Notes: a model not told the origin generated them from the sequence alone. Positions 16,939-25,891 are shown, counted from the first letter of the stretch. The stretch is 64,000 nucleotides of DNA from Kitasatospora kifunensis (GCF_014203855.1 NZ_JACHJV010000001.1:310001-374000), one strand, 5' to 3'. Program-made: numbers and translations.

Positions 16939-19242
16939 TCAGCTCAGTCGCAGCGGTGGTTCGGCCGGGGCGAGCCACGCCTCGGGGTCCACGGCCTCGA
17001 ACAGGGGCAGGGACGGGCGAGTCGGGTCCTCGCGGGCCAGGACCGGCCGCGCCGGATACTGCTCGGGGTCACCGTAGACAACGGCACGGTAGACGCGCAG
17101 GCGCTCCGGCAGCGCCTCGGCCGGCCCGCCAGCCTCGAAGTGTTCAGGGGCGAGGCCGCTGCGCCACTCGCGGTCCCACAGCACGATCGGCACGCCGTGC
17201 CGTAGGCAGACCTCGGCGAGAGCGGCCCGCACGGCCGGATCCGCCTGCCGGAGCACCACCCGGGCGGTCCGCTGGTCCTGGTAGATCCGGCTCTTGACCT
17301 GCTGCTCGCTGCCGCACCGGTCGTCCAGCAGCAGGACGACGCCCGAGTCCCGGTGTCGCCAGCGCTTCGCCTGGGCCTTCGAGCGTCGGCGGACTTCGAG
17401 CGCCGACCCCTGCATCGCCAGCCGCACCACGAGGGGGTGGGTCATTCCCAGGGGCTCACGCAGGCCGCCGCCGGCCCGCCGGTCGGCGTCCGCGCAGTCC
17501 CAGTCCTCGACGGCGAGAGCGAGGTCGGGTTGGTCCAGGAAGATCTCCAGTACGGGCGCCGGCTCATCCGCGGAACCGAGCTCAGCGGCGCCGATCCCGA
17601 TCTCGTCCTCCAGCCCCTCCGCGATCTCCCGGAGCAGCCGGGCGATCTCCTCGGGGGTACCGGCGCGGGTCGGCCCGACCTGCGCACGGCGCGGCGATGC
17701 CTGCCCGGAGTCAAGCCAGACGGCGCAGTTGAAGCGACCGGCAGCCGCGTCGACCGTGGCCTCGTGGCGGGTCAGGTAGGCCATCACCCGCGGTTCGCGG
17801 GGCCGGTCACCAACCGCTCCCGCCCGGGTGGCGGCCCAGCTCGCCGCGGCGGCGCGGTGCTCGTGCAGGGCGGCCTCCGAGACGCCGAGCCGGGCTGCCA
17901 CCCGCAGCGACCACTCCCACAGGGCCTGGGCCACGTCCTCCCCGCCGCGCCCCCGGACATCCGCGGCGAGGAACTCCGCCACCCGCAGCAGCGCCGGCAC
18001 CAGGCGCACACCCGGTGCCGCACTGGAGAATCCGCCGGTGTAGAGCTCCAGTTGCTGCACCAGCGGGCCGTATCCGGGTTGGCCGTCCAGCGGCGGCAAC
18101 TCGATGTCAGGCAGCGCCTCGGCGACGATCCGACGCAGCAGCGAAACGCTGAGCGCAGTGGTGGCGCCCGCCGTGGTCAGCAGGCCGGTCAGGGTGCGGT
18201 ACTCCGAGGGGGAAAGCAGGCCCGGCGCCGCCGCCGCGGCGGGCAGTCTGAGCAGCTCATCCGCCAGCTGGGAACGCGTGGTGGCGCGCAGGCCGCCCAG
18301 CAGCGCGGCGAAGGACCGGGGTCGGGTCAGCAGGGCTGCCGCGAACTGCTCGGCGGTGGGAGCCGACCCCTCCCGCCCGGTGTTCAGCTCACAGCGCTCG
18401 GCCACGTAGCGGGCGTGCCGGGCACGATCCTCCCGGTGGGGCAGGCGCTCGTCGATCCAGTCGGCCAACTGGGTCCGGGCATCCAGCTCCCAGCCCCCGG
18501 CCGCGCCACGGGAGAGCAGCCGGTCCGGATCGAGGTCCGCCTTGCGCAGTTCCTCACTGATCGTCTGCCAGGAGAAGGCCAGGGTGCGCTGGGCGAAGCC
18601 GACCAACGTCCCGTCGGCGGAGATCAGCTGCCCGGCCACGATCCCCACCATCGCGCCGTCGCCGCCGCACCAGAGCGGACTGCCGCTGTACCCCGGCGAG
18701 ATCCTCGCCCCGGTGCCCTTGGCGTCCAAGTACGTCGCAGTCGAACCGAGTTCCTCCACCATGGCGTCGGCGAAGGCGCAGTCGGCACCGGCGCCGGACC
18801 AGGCCCGGACCTTCTGATCGGTGCGCATCGGACGCCAGGTCGGCCGATGGGTCGGCCGCTGGGTCGAGTCGAGGCCCTCGGCGTCGATGACCAGCACGGC
18901 GAGGTCGCCCTCCCAGGCAACCGCTCCCTGGGCCACCCTGCCACCACGGGAGCCGCGCGGCGCGATCCAGGTCGCGACTCTCGCGCCGACCCGTCGGATC
19001 CGCCCACCGGGCAGGGTCAGCGCGAGCCGCAGTCGACCCGCTCCAGGGTGCTCGGTGTCGAACTGATGGCGTGACAGGGCATCGTTCACCACGTGCGCGC
19101 AGGTCAGGACGGTTTCACCGGTCAGCAGCACACCGGCCCCGACCGGCTTGTCGACCCGCAGCACGCTGACGACCGCAGGCTGCCCGTTCTCGCTCTCGCC
19201 CCCGCTCTCGCCGGGCGCTCCGGGCTCGGAAAACCAGGTCAT
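16939..19242 (-). CDS. Trypsin-fold VMAP-like protein
   Basis: This is a 767-residue protein. An N-terminal serine protease of trypsin fold has an intact triad: His50 in LTCAHVV, Asp113 in GDLAVLV and Ser186 in GYSGSP. It has no signal peptide, so the protease is cytoplasmic. The middle (about 260-490) is helical. The C-terminal half (about 500-767), with FNCAVWLD, LEIFLDQPDL and VPIVLWDREW, matches what I recall of vWA-MoxR-associated proteins (VMAP). In such ternary systems the protease is thought to release an effector on sensing infection. It starts 3 bp after the Trypco1 stop, so the two are coupled. Confidence 0.8.
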   Translation of the reverse strand: MTWFSEPGAPGESGGESENGQPAVVSVLRVDKPVGAGVLLTGETVLTCAHVVNDALSRHQFDTEHPGAGRLRLALTLPGGRIRRVGARVATWIAPRGSRGGRVAQGAVAWEGDLAVLVIDAEGLDSTQRPTHRPTWRPMRTDQKVRAWSGAGADCAFADAMVEELGSTATYLDAKGTGARISPGYSGSPLWCGGDGAMVGIVAGQLISADGTLVGFAQRTLAFSWQTISEELRKADLDPDRLLSRGAAGGWELDARTQLADWIDERLPHREDRARHARYVAERCELNTGREGSAPTAEQFAAALLTRPRSFAALLGGLRATTRSQLADELLRLPAAAAAPGLLSPSEYRTLTGLLTTAGATTALSVSLLRRIVAEALPDIELPPLDGQPGYGPLVQQLELYTGGFSSAAPGVRLVPALLRVAEFLAADVRGRGGEDVAQALWEWSLRVAARLGVSEAALHEHRAAAASWAATRAGAVGDRPREPRVMAYLTRHEATVDAAAGRFNCAVWLDSGQASPRRAQVGPTRAGTPEEIARLLREIAEGLEDEIGIGAAELGSADEPAPVLEIFLDQPDLALAVEDWDCADADRRAGGGLREPLGMTHPLVVRLAMQGSALEVRRRSKAQAKRWRHRDSGVVLLLDDRCGSEQQVKSRIYQDQRTARVVLRQADPAVRAALAEVCLRHGVPIVLWDREWRSGLAPEHFEAGGPAEALPERLRVYRAVVYGDPEQYPARPVLAREDPTRPSLPLFEAVDPEAWLAPAEPPLRLS

Positions 19243-19245
19243 CGC

Positions 19246-19749
19246 TCAGCCGGCCGGCCGCTCGGTCCCGGTCGCGGTGTTCACGGGTGCGGTGTTCACG
19301 GGTGCGAGGGTGGCGGTCGCCGGGTCGGAGAGCTGCCACGTCGCCGAAATCTTCATACTGGCCTCGCCGTTGCCGCCGACGATGCCGAGCTTGAGATCGG
19401 ACCCGAACCGCACCCCGAACTCGACGGACACCTCATGGGGCCGCTGCGGCACCAGGGCCACCGTGTCGTGGACCTGCTGCAGCAACGGCACCAGCGGACT
19501 CAGCGAAGCGCGCAGCGCATCCTGAGTCACCCTGGCAACCCGGCCCTGCCGCTCGGAGTCGCCCTCACCGCGCGACACGGCACGGCCACCGGCCAACTCG
19601 GGTGGCAACAGGTCCACCCCGTCCTCACCCGTGTCATCGGGCCCGTCCTCGACGCCGACCCCCTCATCGGGCTTCAGCTCAACGGCCGGGAAGGCCTGCA
19701 GAAGGACCGACGAACCGTCGGCAAACTGAAACTCAAGAAACTCCGGCAC
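19246..19749 (-). CDS. Trypco1/CU044_2847-family small protein
   Basis: This 167-residue protein is the first gene of the operon. The N-terminal PEFLEFQFADGSSVLLQ and the C-terminal strands VEFGVRFG...MKISATW are the hallmarks of the trypsin-co-occurring (CU044_2847) family, which accompanies cytoplasmic trypsin-fold proteins in actinobacterial conflict systems. The linker holds an acidic GVEDGPDDTGEDG stretch, and the C-terminal tail is Ala/Thr-rich (APVNTAPVNTA repeat). It starts at GTG 19749, with no strong ribosome site. It may be the substrate or regulator of the next-encoded protease (inference). Confidence 0.78.
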   Translation of the reverse strand: MPEFLEFQFADGSSVLLQAFPAVELKPDEGVGVEDGPDDTGEDGVDLLPPELAGGRAVSRGEGDSERQGRVARVTQDALRASLSPLVPLLQQVHDTVALVPQRPHEVSVEFGVRFGSDLKLGIVGGNGEASMKISATWQLSDPATATLAPVNTAPVNTATGTERPAG

Positions 19750-19991
19750 AAGGGCGATTGTGCCAACCTGACCGTTCGATCGCAGTAGGAATCGACAGAT
19801 CTATACCCGCCCGGTACCGACGCCCGGCACAGCACAGCGCAGCGCAGCAGACAGCGCGGTCGCCGCCATCGGTGCCTACGTCCGCCGGCACAACGCACGC
19901 GCCGAACCGAAGACGAACCTCGCCCCGACTCACCCATCCGTACCTGGACCCATGACCCGGTACCCGGCCAAGGCCGCGTGACAGGCCACCT

Positions 19992-20651
19992 CTAGCGGGG
20001 CGGCCGGCGGTGGAGTTGGCGCAGCCCGAGGCTGCCGCCGGTCAGGAAGAGGCCGAAGAAGGTGAAGGACCCGTCCTCCCGGACGAACTCGGCCTGCCAG
20101 CGGTCGTACTGCTCGCGCGGGACGTCGGTCCAGTCGGAGTGGTTGAGGTTCGGCACCGACACCTGGTACCTCGGGCCGGTCAGCATTCGCGCGCTGCCCT
20201 TCGAGCCGCCGACGGCAAACCCGCCGACCACGACGCCGAGGCAGAGAAGGGCGACGATGCCGAGCCCGATCCGCACCCGCCGGTCCGGGAACATGGCACC
20301 CCAGATCTGCTTCGCGGCCGCGCGTCGCGCGGCCCGCTCCTCCTTGCCGCGCCCGGGTCTACTCACGCCCACGACCAGCATGAACGACGCGATGAGCCAG
20401 AGCCAGAGCGGGCCGAGGGTCGCGCCCGCGATGCCTGACAGATCGTCATGGGAGAGCATCACCCGGTTCGAGGGCCAGGAGGCCAGGCTGTCAACCGCAG
20501 CGAGCAGCAGCAGAGCGGCGCCGCCCACTCCGGCAACCAAGTCGATGACGGCACAGACACGGGAGCGGGTGCGCCACCGTGCCAGCCGCACAAGAGTGGC
20601 GGAGTTCCCGCCCAGAGCGGGGAGCGGCGCAGGGTTCTCGGATATCGGCAC
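19992..20651 (-). CDS. Hypothetical membrane protein
   Basis: This is a 219-residue protein I do not recognise. There are about three membrane segments: around residues 33-53, 78-96 and 125-148. Between the second and third is a cytoplasmic basic loop (RPGRGKEERAARRAAAKQ). A 45-residue polar stretch ends in a possible fourth hydrophobic segment (FFGLFLTGGSLGL). The start is GTG 20651. It reads in the same direction as the conflict operon but lies 242 bp upstream of it. That gap shows no gene; it is the likely promoter region of the operon. Confidence 0.7.
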   Translation of the reverse strand: MPISENPAPLPALGGNSATLVRLARWRTRSRVCAVIDLVAGVGGAALLLLAAVDSLASWPSNRVMLSHDDLSGIAGATLGPLWLWLIASFMLVVGVSRPGRGKEERAARRAAAKQIWGAMFPDRRVRIGLGIVALLCLGVVVGGFAVGGSKGSARMLTGPRYQVSVPNLNHSDWTDVPREQYDRWQAEFVREDGSFTFFGLFLTGGSLGLRQLHRRPPR

Positions 20652-20699
20652 AGCTGGAGGTTACTAACCCCGGCCCGCAGCAGCGACACACTCCGCCGT

Positions 20700-20979
20700 C
20701 CCGGCCCCAGCGGCCAGGATCAGCGGCTCGGCACTGCGGGGCGGATGAACGCCTCACGATGCTGGCGCCACCGCACCGGGCGATGATCTCCGCGACCTGC
20801 TCCTGCGAGCCAGTCGGCTCGCCGCTGAACGTCGTCGCCATCTCGCAGCAATCCCAGGCGTCCACGAGTACCTGGCCATCGAGCAACGGGGACTGGACGC
20901 CTCCCTGGTCACTCGGCGCGGATTGTCGGTCCGAGTCCTGTATCTCCGCACTCAGACCGTGCGTCCAGCAGCACCACAT
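20700..20979 (-). pseudogene. Degraded coding sequence, unrecognised
   Basis: The minus-strand frame here has a codon-like GC pattern (about 87 percent GC at third positions in the stretch encoding VLVDAWDCCEMATTFSG and AEIIARCGGASIV). Its downstream part turns into cysteine- and arginine-rich nonsense and runs into the start of the membrane-protein gene. I read it as the remnant of a gene rather than a functional one. The rest of the 20652-21106 gap holds nothing I recognise. Confidence 0.35.
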
Positions 20980-21106
20980 GGGCTAGGTGGCGAAACGTCA
21001 TCTACCAGTCTCTGCTGGCTCTATACGCGAGTTGTGGGTTCTGGCACAGATCTTGGGGGAGCGATCGCGGAGCGTCACCGCGTGCTCGAATGCGCTTGTT
21101 GATTGG

Positions 21107-21382
21107 CTATTCAAGGGCTCGGTAGTCAGGTGGCAGATGAACCAGTTCGGGGTGTTCCGCTTCGTACCGATCGCCGTGGATCGCCAGCATCGCCCAGTGC
21201 CACGCCTCGTCGTGAAAGATCAGCCCGCGGTACGGCGCATCAGCCGGTTCGTATGGGTATCGCTCCAGGGCGGCTTCCCCGGCTTCCTTTGGCGCCAGCC
21301 CGCCGTGATGCTGCATTACCCATGCGTAGCCACGCCGCTCGGACTGCAGGCAGTCAAGATACTCAGCTTCGTTCCATGTCAC
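21107..21382 (-). CDS. Small hypothetical protein
   Basis: This is a 91-residue soluble protein rich in Trp, Tyr, His and acidic residues. It contains WNEAEYLDCLQSERRGYAWV and FHDEAWHWAMLAIHGDRY. The composition and codon pattern are those of a real gene, and the sequence looks familiar from small Streptomyces hypotheticals, but no function is known. The start is GTG 21382 with a weak ribosome site; it diverges from the next gene. Confidence 0.65.
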   Translation of the reverse strand: MTWNEAEYLDCLQSERRGYAWVMQHHGGLAPKEAGEAALERYPYEPADAPYRGLIFHDEAWHWAMLAIHGDRYEAEHPELVHLPPDYRALE

Positions 21383-21417
21383 GACTCAACGGTAGACCGG
21401 TCGCCGAAGGAGGCGGC

Positions 21418-22209
21418 GTGTCACTGAAGCAGGATCATTTGTCGGAGCAGGTCGAAGCCAGCTCGCCCGTAGAGCCGGTCACCTGCCGCACGGTCGGCGG
21501 CAGGGGCGGCGTACCAGACGGGGTAGTACACAGGGTGGCGATGTTGATGAGGATCCGCGAAAACGGCTCTGACCGCAGTTCCATGAAGAACCTTGAGCCG
21601 GCCACTCTGACGCGAGATGCTGTGTCCCCCTCATCCAGGACGGGAGCATCGAGGTTGATCAACACGGTGGGTGGCTTCGGTGTCAGCGCCCTTGTCCGCG
21701 CTGAACTGAGCCGCCATGACTGGGGCAGACTGCGGTGCGGCTGCGGGAAGACGGCCGAGCACATTCCGCTGACGTTCGAGACGGTCCTTCAGGCAGAGAC
21801 GCCGACCGACATGTTGGGCCATACCCTCGACAACCACATCGAGCACCAGACAAACCTGTTCGAGGTATCCGTGCCCGCAGTGCAGGTGGTTCTGGCAGCT
21901 CTCGCCGGTGAGGTGCCATCGCTGGCCCGGGTTCACCTGATGGATATGCTCTGGTATATGGCGGGCGGAGATGCACACTGGACTGAGGTTGGTCACGGAC
22001 GTGGTCACCTCGGGAACGAGTGCAGGGCGCGGATCCGGGAGGGGCTTTGGGTTGTCGCGCACGTCGGCATGACCGGTACCGCGGATGAGGCCGAGAGCGC
22101 CGCTGACATCGTGGAGTGGAGCGAGATCCACGAAGTCCGATCGAGCTTCTACCAAGATCTGCTCCGCCAGCGAGCTCTGGCCAAGACGAAGCGCAAGCAT
22201 AGGCGCTGA
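21418..22209 (+). CDS. Hypothetical protein
   Basis: This is a protein of up to 263 residues. The last 160 are clearly coding: DWGRLRCGCGKTAEHIP, TPTDMLGHTLDNHIEHQTNLFEVS, a helical VPAVQVVLAALAGEVP, then RVHLMDMLWYMAGG and a basic tail. The part from CGCG onward looks helical and may be HEAT-like. GTG 21418 has an AAGGAGG ribosome site at 21407-21413, though only 4 bp away. ATG 21541 (MLMRIRENGSD) and ATG 21583 are credible alternatives. I do not recognise a function. Confidence 0.6.
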   Translation: MSLKQDHLSEQVEASSPVEPVTCRTVGGRGGVPDGVVHRVAMLMRIRENGSDRSSMKNLEPATLTRDAVSPSSRTGASRLINTVGGFGVSALVRAELSRHDWGRLRCGCGKTAEHIPLTFETVLQAETPTDMLGHTLDNHIEHQTNLFEVSVPAVQVVLAALAGEVPSLARVHLMDMLWYMAGGDAHWTEVGHGRGHLGNECRARIREGLWVVAHVGMTGTADEAESAADIVEWSEIHEVRSSFYQDLLRQRALAKTKRKHRR

Positions 22210-22224
22210 CACAACGTCTGGATC

Positions 22225-22500
22225 AAGCTCGCGTGAGGATCCGAATGCGGAGGAGACTTACCGGCATCTGCACTCCGGAGAGATGGTGGTTCTGCGATCC
22301 TGCGGCGTCGTGGGCCAGGCCGATCAGCTCGGCAACGGTGAACGCCTGGGAGGTGAAGCCGTCCCAGGTGGCGACGCCATAGCCGCCGATGCGCCCGGCG
22401 TGCGCGAACTCCTCCAGTGCCGCGAACGCGGCGGCGAGAACCCGGTGGAGCTGCTGGCGGTCATGGCTGGTCCGCTCGGGAGTGTGGAAGGATGACGTGG
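22225..22500 (-). pseudogene. Aldo/keto reductase fragment
   Basis: Translating the minus strand gives an internal piece of an aldo/keto reductase: HTPERTSHDR, then AAFAALEEFAHAGRIGGYG, VATWDGFTSQAFTVAELI and HLSGVQMPVSL, ending at a TGA near 22239. About 80 of the usual 300 or more residues remain. The N-terminal catalytic Asp/Tyr region and the C-terminal NADP site are missing. There is no start codon or ribosome site. It is a relic of a deletion or rearrangement. Confidence 0.7.
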
Positions 22501-22883
22501 TGTTCCAACCGGCGGGACTGGATGCCGACTTACGTGGAGCGGTGACGGACCTTCAGGCGGGACGGTGGATGTCCACCGGTGAGCTGCTGGCCCGCACCGG
22601 AGGCGACAGGCCGCTGTGGACCGCGCGCAGCCAGGTGTTGGCGGGGGCGGCGGCGCGCTCGGATGTACTGGAGTACTGGGCTCGCGAGGATCCGGACAGC
22701 ACCGACCTCGTCATGGCGCGGGTGGCGGTGCTGCGGGCGCTTGCCGCCGCACGGGCAGCCGGTCCCCAGGCCGGGGCGATACACGGTTCGGCCCAGGTGA
22801 GCTTGCTCCTCTCCGCACCGGGTGGAGGGCGGCCCACGGCAGCGGCCTGGCAGCGGATCGGGTCGGCGAACAAAGCGGGCTGA
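22500..22883 (+). pseudogene. Truncated hypothetical protein (N-terminal part)
   Basis: This 127-codon frame starts at GTG 22500 behind GGAAGGA. Its first 95 residues (LDADLRGAVTDLQAGRWMS, then GELLARTGGDRPLWTARSQV and LVMARVAVLRALAAARAAG) look like the start of a TPR-like family of about 300 residues that I recall from Streptomyces. The following residues (SAQVSLLLSAPGGGRPTAA) no longer fit, and the frame stops soon after, so the C-terminal two thirds seem lost. It may still be translated. Confidence 0.55.
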
Positions 22884-22972
22884 CAGATCATCCGCGCAGT
22901 GGCTACGATGCTGGCGATGAAGAACTTCTCCTCGTACCGAATGGGGGAATCGTTCACGCAAGGTGAGTGCTG

Positions 22973-24484
22973 ATGGCAGCTCACCTCACGAACGAGATTC
23001 CGACCCACCTGTTGATGTGGCAGCGCGTGCGCGAGTACGGCGTGCCACCGTCCATGATCGAGACCGCGACGGCACGGCGTGCCCGGGGCGACTGGGCGGG
23101 GGCGTGCGCCGCCGCCCGGATCGACGTAGATCTCGATCTGCGCGCCGTGCGGCACCGCCACGGCACCGATCTCGCCACCCGCCTCCGGACGGACCTGCGC
23201 CTGCTCGCGCCGGATCTGCTCCGCTGGCACCTGCCCCGGATCGCCCCTGACGGCCGGCTCCGGCCCGGCCTCACCATCTCGCTGGCCCGTTACGGGTCCA
23301 GCGACACCGCAACGCCACTGCACCTGGTGGTGCGGACACCGCCGGCCTGGGCGGATGCCGGACAGCGCGTCTCGCTCGCCCTGTGGGAGGGGCCGGGGAG
23401 CGGCACTCCCGGGCACCACCCGCATCCACATCCCGATCGGCGCTTCCGGCTCGACCTGCACCGGCACCTCTGGGATGCCGGTCGCAGCGGTGAACTGGCC
23501 GGCCGCTGCGGTGCGGACGGGCCACCGCTCGCGGCGCCGCCCGGTCACCCGCACGCGGCCCACCGCGCGGTCCCGCCGGATCGGTCGCGCCCGCTGGAGC
23601 GAGCTGATCCGCGCGCTGGGCACGAGTCCTGGTGGACCGCGCGATGGGCCGCCGAGGCGGAGTTGCTGTTGCGGGCGGAGGGACGCTCGCGCGGCGGCTT
23701 CACCGTGCGGCTCGGCAGGCGCGACCACGCCGTGTTCGAGCTTGTTGCCCCAGACGACAGCCATGCCCCGACTGTCCGGCCGCTGCGGGAGGCGCTGGGG
23801 CCGCAGGACGTCACGGCGCTTCCCGCGCTCCCGGAGGCGGCGATCCGGATCCCGCCGGATCTGGAGCTGCTGCGGGCCGGACTGGTCACGGTCGAGCGGT
23901 TGCACCCGCTCGTCGCCGCGGCACTGGGTGGAGCCGGCTCGACCACGGCGGCCGCCCGCCCGCACCGGCCCGGTGATCCACACCGGGTGGAGTGCCGTGG
24001 TGAGGTCCACCGGATCGCGCTGCGGAACGGGGTACTGACGGCGATCGATCACGACCTGGCCCAACTGCGCCGGGAAGAGCTGCTGGTGGCACTCGGCGGC
24101 CCTGCCCTGCCCTGCTTGCGGGCGATCGACTCGGTGCACCGCAGTCCAGAAGCCTTGCCTGCGGTCCGGGAGCGGCTCACCCATGGGGACTTCGCCGGAG
24201 CGCTCACCGTGGTCGAGGGGCTGCTCGGCCCCAAGGCGGTCCTGCGTGACGGACCGCTCCGGGAGGAACTGGAGTCGGCCGCGGCCGGCCGCATCGACCA
24301 CGGGGTCTTCCGGGCGGGGCTGGTCGCCGTGCACCCCGCCGCCGGTGCGGCCGGGGGCGCGAACGCCCCGGGCGAACGGCACGCCGAGCGGGGCCATCGC
24401 CCCCGTCTCGACCGCCGCACGCCGCTCGTCCTGCGCCGCAAGCGGAGCAGCCGGCCCCGGCCCCGCACCGGCCTGGCCCCCTGA
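22973..24484 (+). CDS. Hypothetical protein of AAA/vWA module
   Basis: This is a 503-residue protein I do not recognise. It begins HLTNEIPTHLLMWQRVREYGVPPSMI and has no signal or membrane segment. The middle is rich in His, Pro and Arg. A repeated theme, RGDWAGACAAARIDVDLDL near the N-terminus and HGDFAGALTVVEGLLG near the C-terminus, suggests TPR-like or helical-repeat ends. The C-terminal tail is strongly basic. It starts at ATG 22973 behind AAGGTGA. It is followed by a MoxR-like ATPase and a vWA protein in the same direction, so it is probably their dedicated partner or substrate (inference from order). Confidence 0.75.
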   Translation: MAAHLTNEIPTHLLMWQRVREYGVPPSMIETATARRARGDWAGACAAARIDVDLDLRAVRHRHGTDLATRLRTDLRLLAPDLLRWHLPRIAPDGRLRPGLTISLARYGSSDTATPLHLVVRTPPAWADAGQRVSLALWEGPGSGTPGHHPHPHPDRRFRLDLHRHLWDAGRSGELAGRCGADGPPLAAPPGHPHAAHRAVPPDRSRPLERADPRAGHESWWTARWAAEAELLLRAEGRSRGGFTVRLGRRDHAVFELVAPDDSHAPTVRPLREALGPQDVTALPALPEAAIRIPPDLELLRAGLVTVERLHPLVAAALGGAGSTTAAARPHRPGDPHRVECRGEVHRIALRNGVLTAIDHDLAQLRREELLVALGGPALPCLRAIDSVHRSPEALPAVRERLTHGDFAGALTVVEGLLGPKAVLRDGPLREELESAAAGRIDHGVFRAGLVAVHPAAGAAGGANAPGERHAERGHRPRLDRRTPLVLRRKRSSRPRPRTGLAP

Positions 24485-24589
24485 CCGGCTCCCCGCCAAC
24501 GACCTTCCAGCGCCGCGCCCACCATCCGGCGCACCCACGACCTCCGGGACGGGCTGCCCCGTTCCCCTACCCCACTCCAGGTGATACCC

Positions 24590-25891
24590 ATGACCTCCAC
24601 CACCCTCCTGCTGGCTCCGACCGGCATCACACCGTTGTCCAGCCCGTCCGAGGCTGCCGACACCGACACCCAACTCGCCGTCGCCGACGATCTCTTGACC
24701 TTGCTGCGGACGACCACGACCGAACCGCGCCCCGACGAGCAGCTCGAAGCGCTCACCCTGGCCGTCGCCGCCGACCTGCCGGTCCTGATCTGGGGCGAGC
24801 CGGGCATCGGGAAGACCGCGGCGCTGACCCAGCTCGCCGCCTCCCTCGATCTGCCGCTGACGACCGTCATCGCCAGCGTCCACGAACCGTCCGACTTCTC
24901 CGGGCTCCCCATCGTGGGCGACGACCCGGCCGTGCAGGGGGTGCCGATGGCACCACCGCAGTGGGCCGTGGAACTCGTGCGGGCCGGGCGGGGGCTGCTC
25001 TTCCTGGACGAACTCTCCACCGCCACCCCGGCCGTCCAGGCCGCGCTGCTCCGGGTCGTCCTGGAGCGGCGGGTCGGCGCACTGCAACTGCCGGCTGGGG
25101 TACGGATCGTGGCCGCTGCCAACCCTCGCGCGTCGGCAGCGGACGGCTGGGAGCTGAGCCCACCGCTGGCCAACCGCTTCGTGCATCTGTACTGGGTACA
25201 CGACCGTGAGGTGGTGGTGCGCGGTCTCGGCGGAGTCTGGCCCCGGGCCGAGCTGCCCCGGTTGGTGCCCGCCCGCTTGCCGGAGGCGGTGGCGTTCGCC
25301 CGGCGCGCGGTCTGCGGGTTCCTGAAGGCCCGGCCGACCCTGATCCACCGGCTGCCGACCACGGAGACACGGCGCGGCGGCGCTTGGCCCTCGCCCCGGA
25401 GCTGGGAGGCCGCGCTCACCCTGTTGGCCTTCGGCACGGCGGCCTGCGTCTCCCGCGAGGTGCTGGCGCTGCTGGTCCGGGGCGCGGTGGGGGACGGTCC
25501 GGGGTTCGAACTCCTCGCCCATCTGGACCGGATGGATCTGCCCGACCCGGAGACGCTGCTGGCCGACCCAGCCGCCGCCGAGCTGCCGGAACGGGGTGAT
25601 CTGCGTCAGGCGACGTTGGAGGCGGTAGTGGCCGCGGTCGGGGCACGACCGGAGCGAGCGCGGTGGGAGGCGGGCTGGGCGGTGCTGGTACGGGCGCTGG
25701 GGACCGGCGCCCCGGACCTGCTGGTCGTCCCGGCAACGGCGTTGGCCGCGTTGCGGCGCGACGACTGGGAGGTGCCGACCGCGGTGGAGCGACTGGTCGG
25801 GGTGGTCGCTCTCGCCCGGCGGGCGGACCGGTCGGTGGCGCGGGTCGCGGCGGCGGGCGGCGCCGCGTCCGCGACGGGGACCCACCGATGA
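24590..25891 (+). CDS. MoxR-like AAA+ ATPase
   Basis: This is a 433-residue ATPase. Walker A is GEPGIGKT (69-76), Walker B is LLFLDEL (136-142), sensor 1 is VAAANPRAS, and PPLANRF carries the arginine finger. A pre-sensor insert (VHEPSDFSGLPIV) is typical of MoxR/CbbQ-type proteins. The long C-terminal lid is helical. Its stop overlaps the ATG of the vWA gene (ATGA 25888-25891), the classic MoxR-vWA pairing in which the ATPase acts on the vWA protein. Start ATG 24590; an in-frame GTG at 24581 is possible. Confidence 0.9.
   Translation: MTSTTLLLAPTGITPLSSPSEAADTDTQLAVADDLLTLLRTTTTEPRPDEQLEALTLAVAADLPVLIWGEPGIGKTAALTQLAASLDLPLTTVIASVHEPSDFSGLPIVGDDPAVQGVPMAPPQWAVELVRAGRGLLFLDELSTATPAVQAALLRVVLERRVGALQLPAGVRIVAAANPRASAADGWELSPPLANRFVHLYWVHDREVVVRGLGGVWPRAELPRLVPARLPEAVAFARRAVCGFLKARPTLIHRLPTTETRRGGAWPSPRSWEAALTLLAFGTAACVSREVLALLVRGAVGDGPGFELLAHLDRMDLPDPETLLADPAAAELPERGDLRQATLEAVVAAVGARPERARWEAGWAVLVRALGTGAPDLLVVPATALAALRRDDWEVPTAVERLVGVVALARRADRSVARVAAAGGAASATGTHR

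Noticed and set aside
12910..19749. Possible FxSxx-COOH peptide gene next to the FxsC-like protein
   Set aside because: I looked at the gaps and flanks for a short ORF ending in F-x-S-x-x and found none, so the locus is not called an Fxs peptide system.
20870..20950. T-arm-like sequence ggtccgagtcc suggesting a tRNA or attachment site
   Set aside because: No matching acceptor stem, anticodon arm or D-arm could be found 70-80 bp upstream.
20750..20985. Plus-strand frame resembling an HTH regulator fragment (LAAERRRHLAAIPGVHEYL)
   Set aside because: It has a stop just upstream and no start codon, and its third-position GC is lower than that of the minus-strand frame, so it is more likely the antisense of a decayed minus-strand gene.
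21435..21764. Minus-strand open frame opposite the start of the 21418-22209 gene
   Set aside because: Its codon pattern is acceptable, but it has no ribosome site and overlaps a better-supported gene. It was left out, though the true start of that gene could be as late as 21583.
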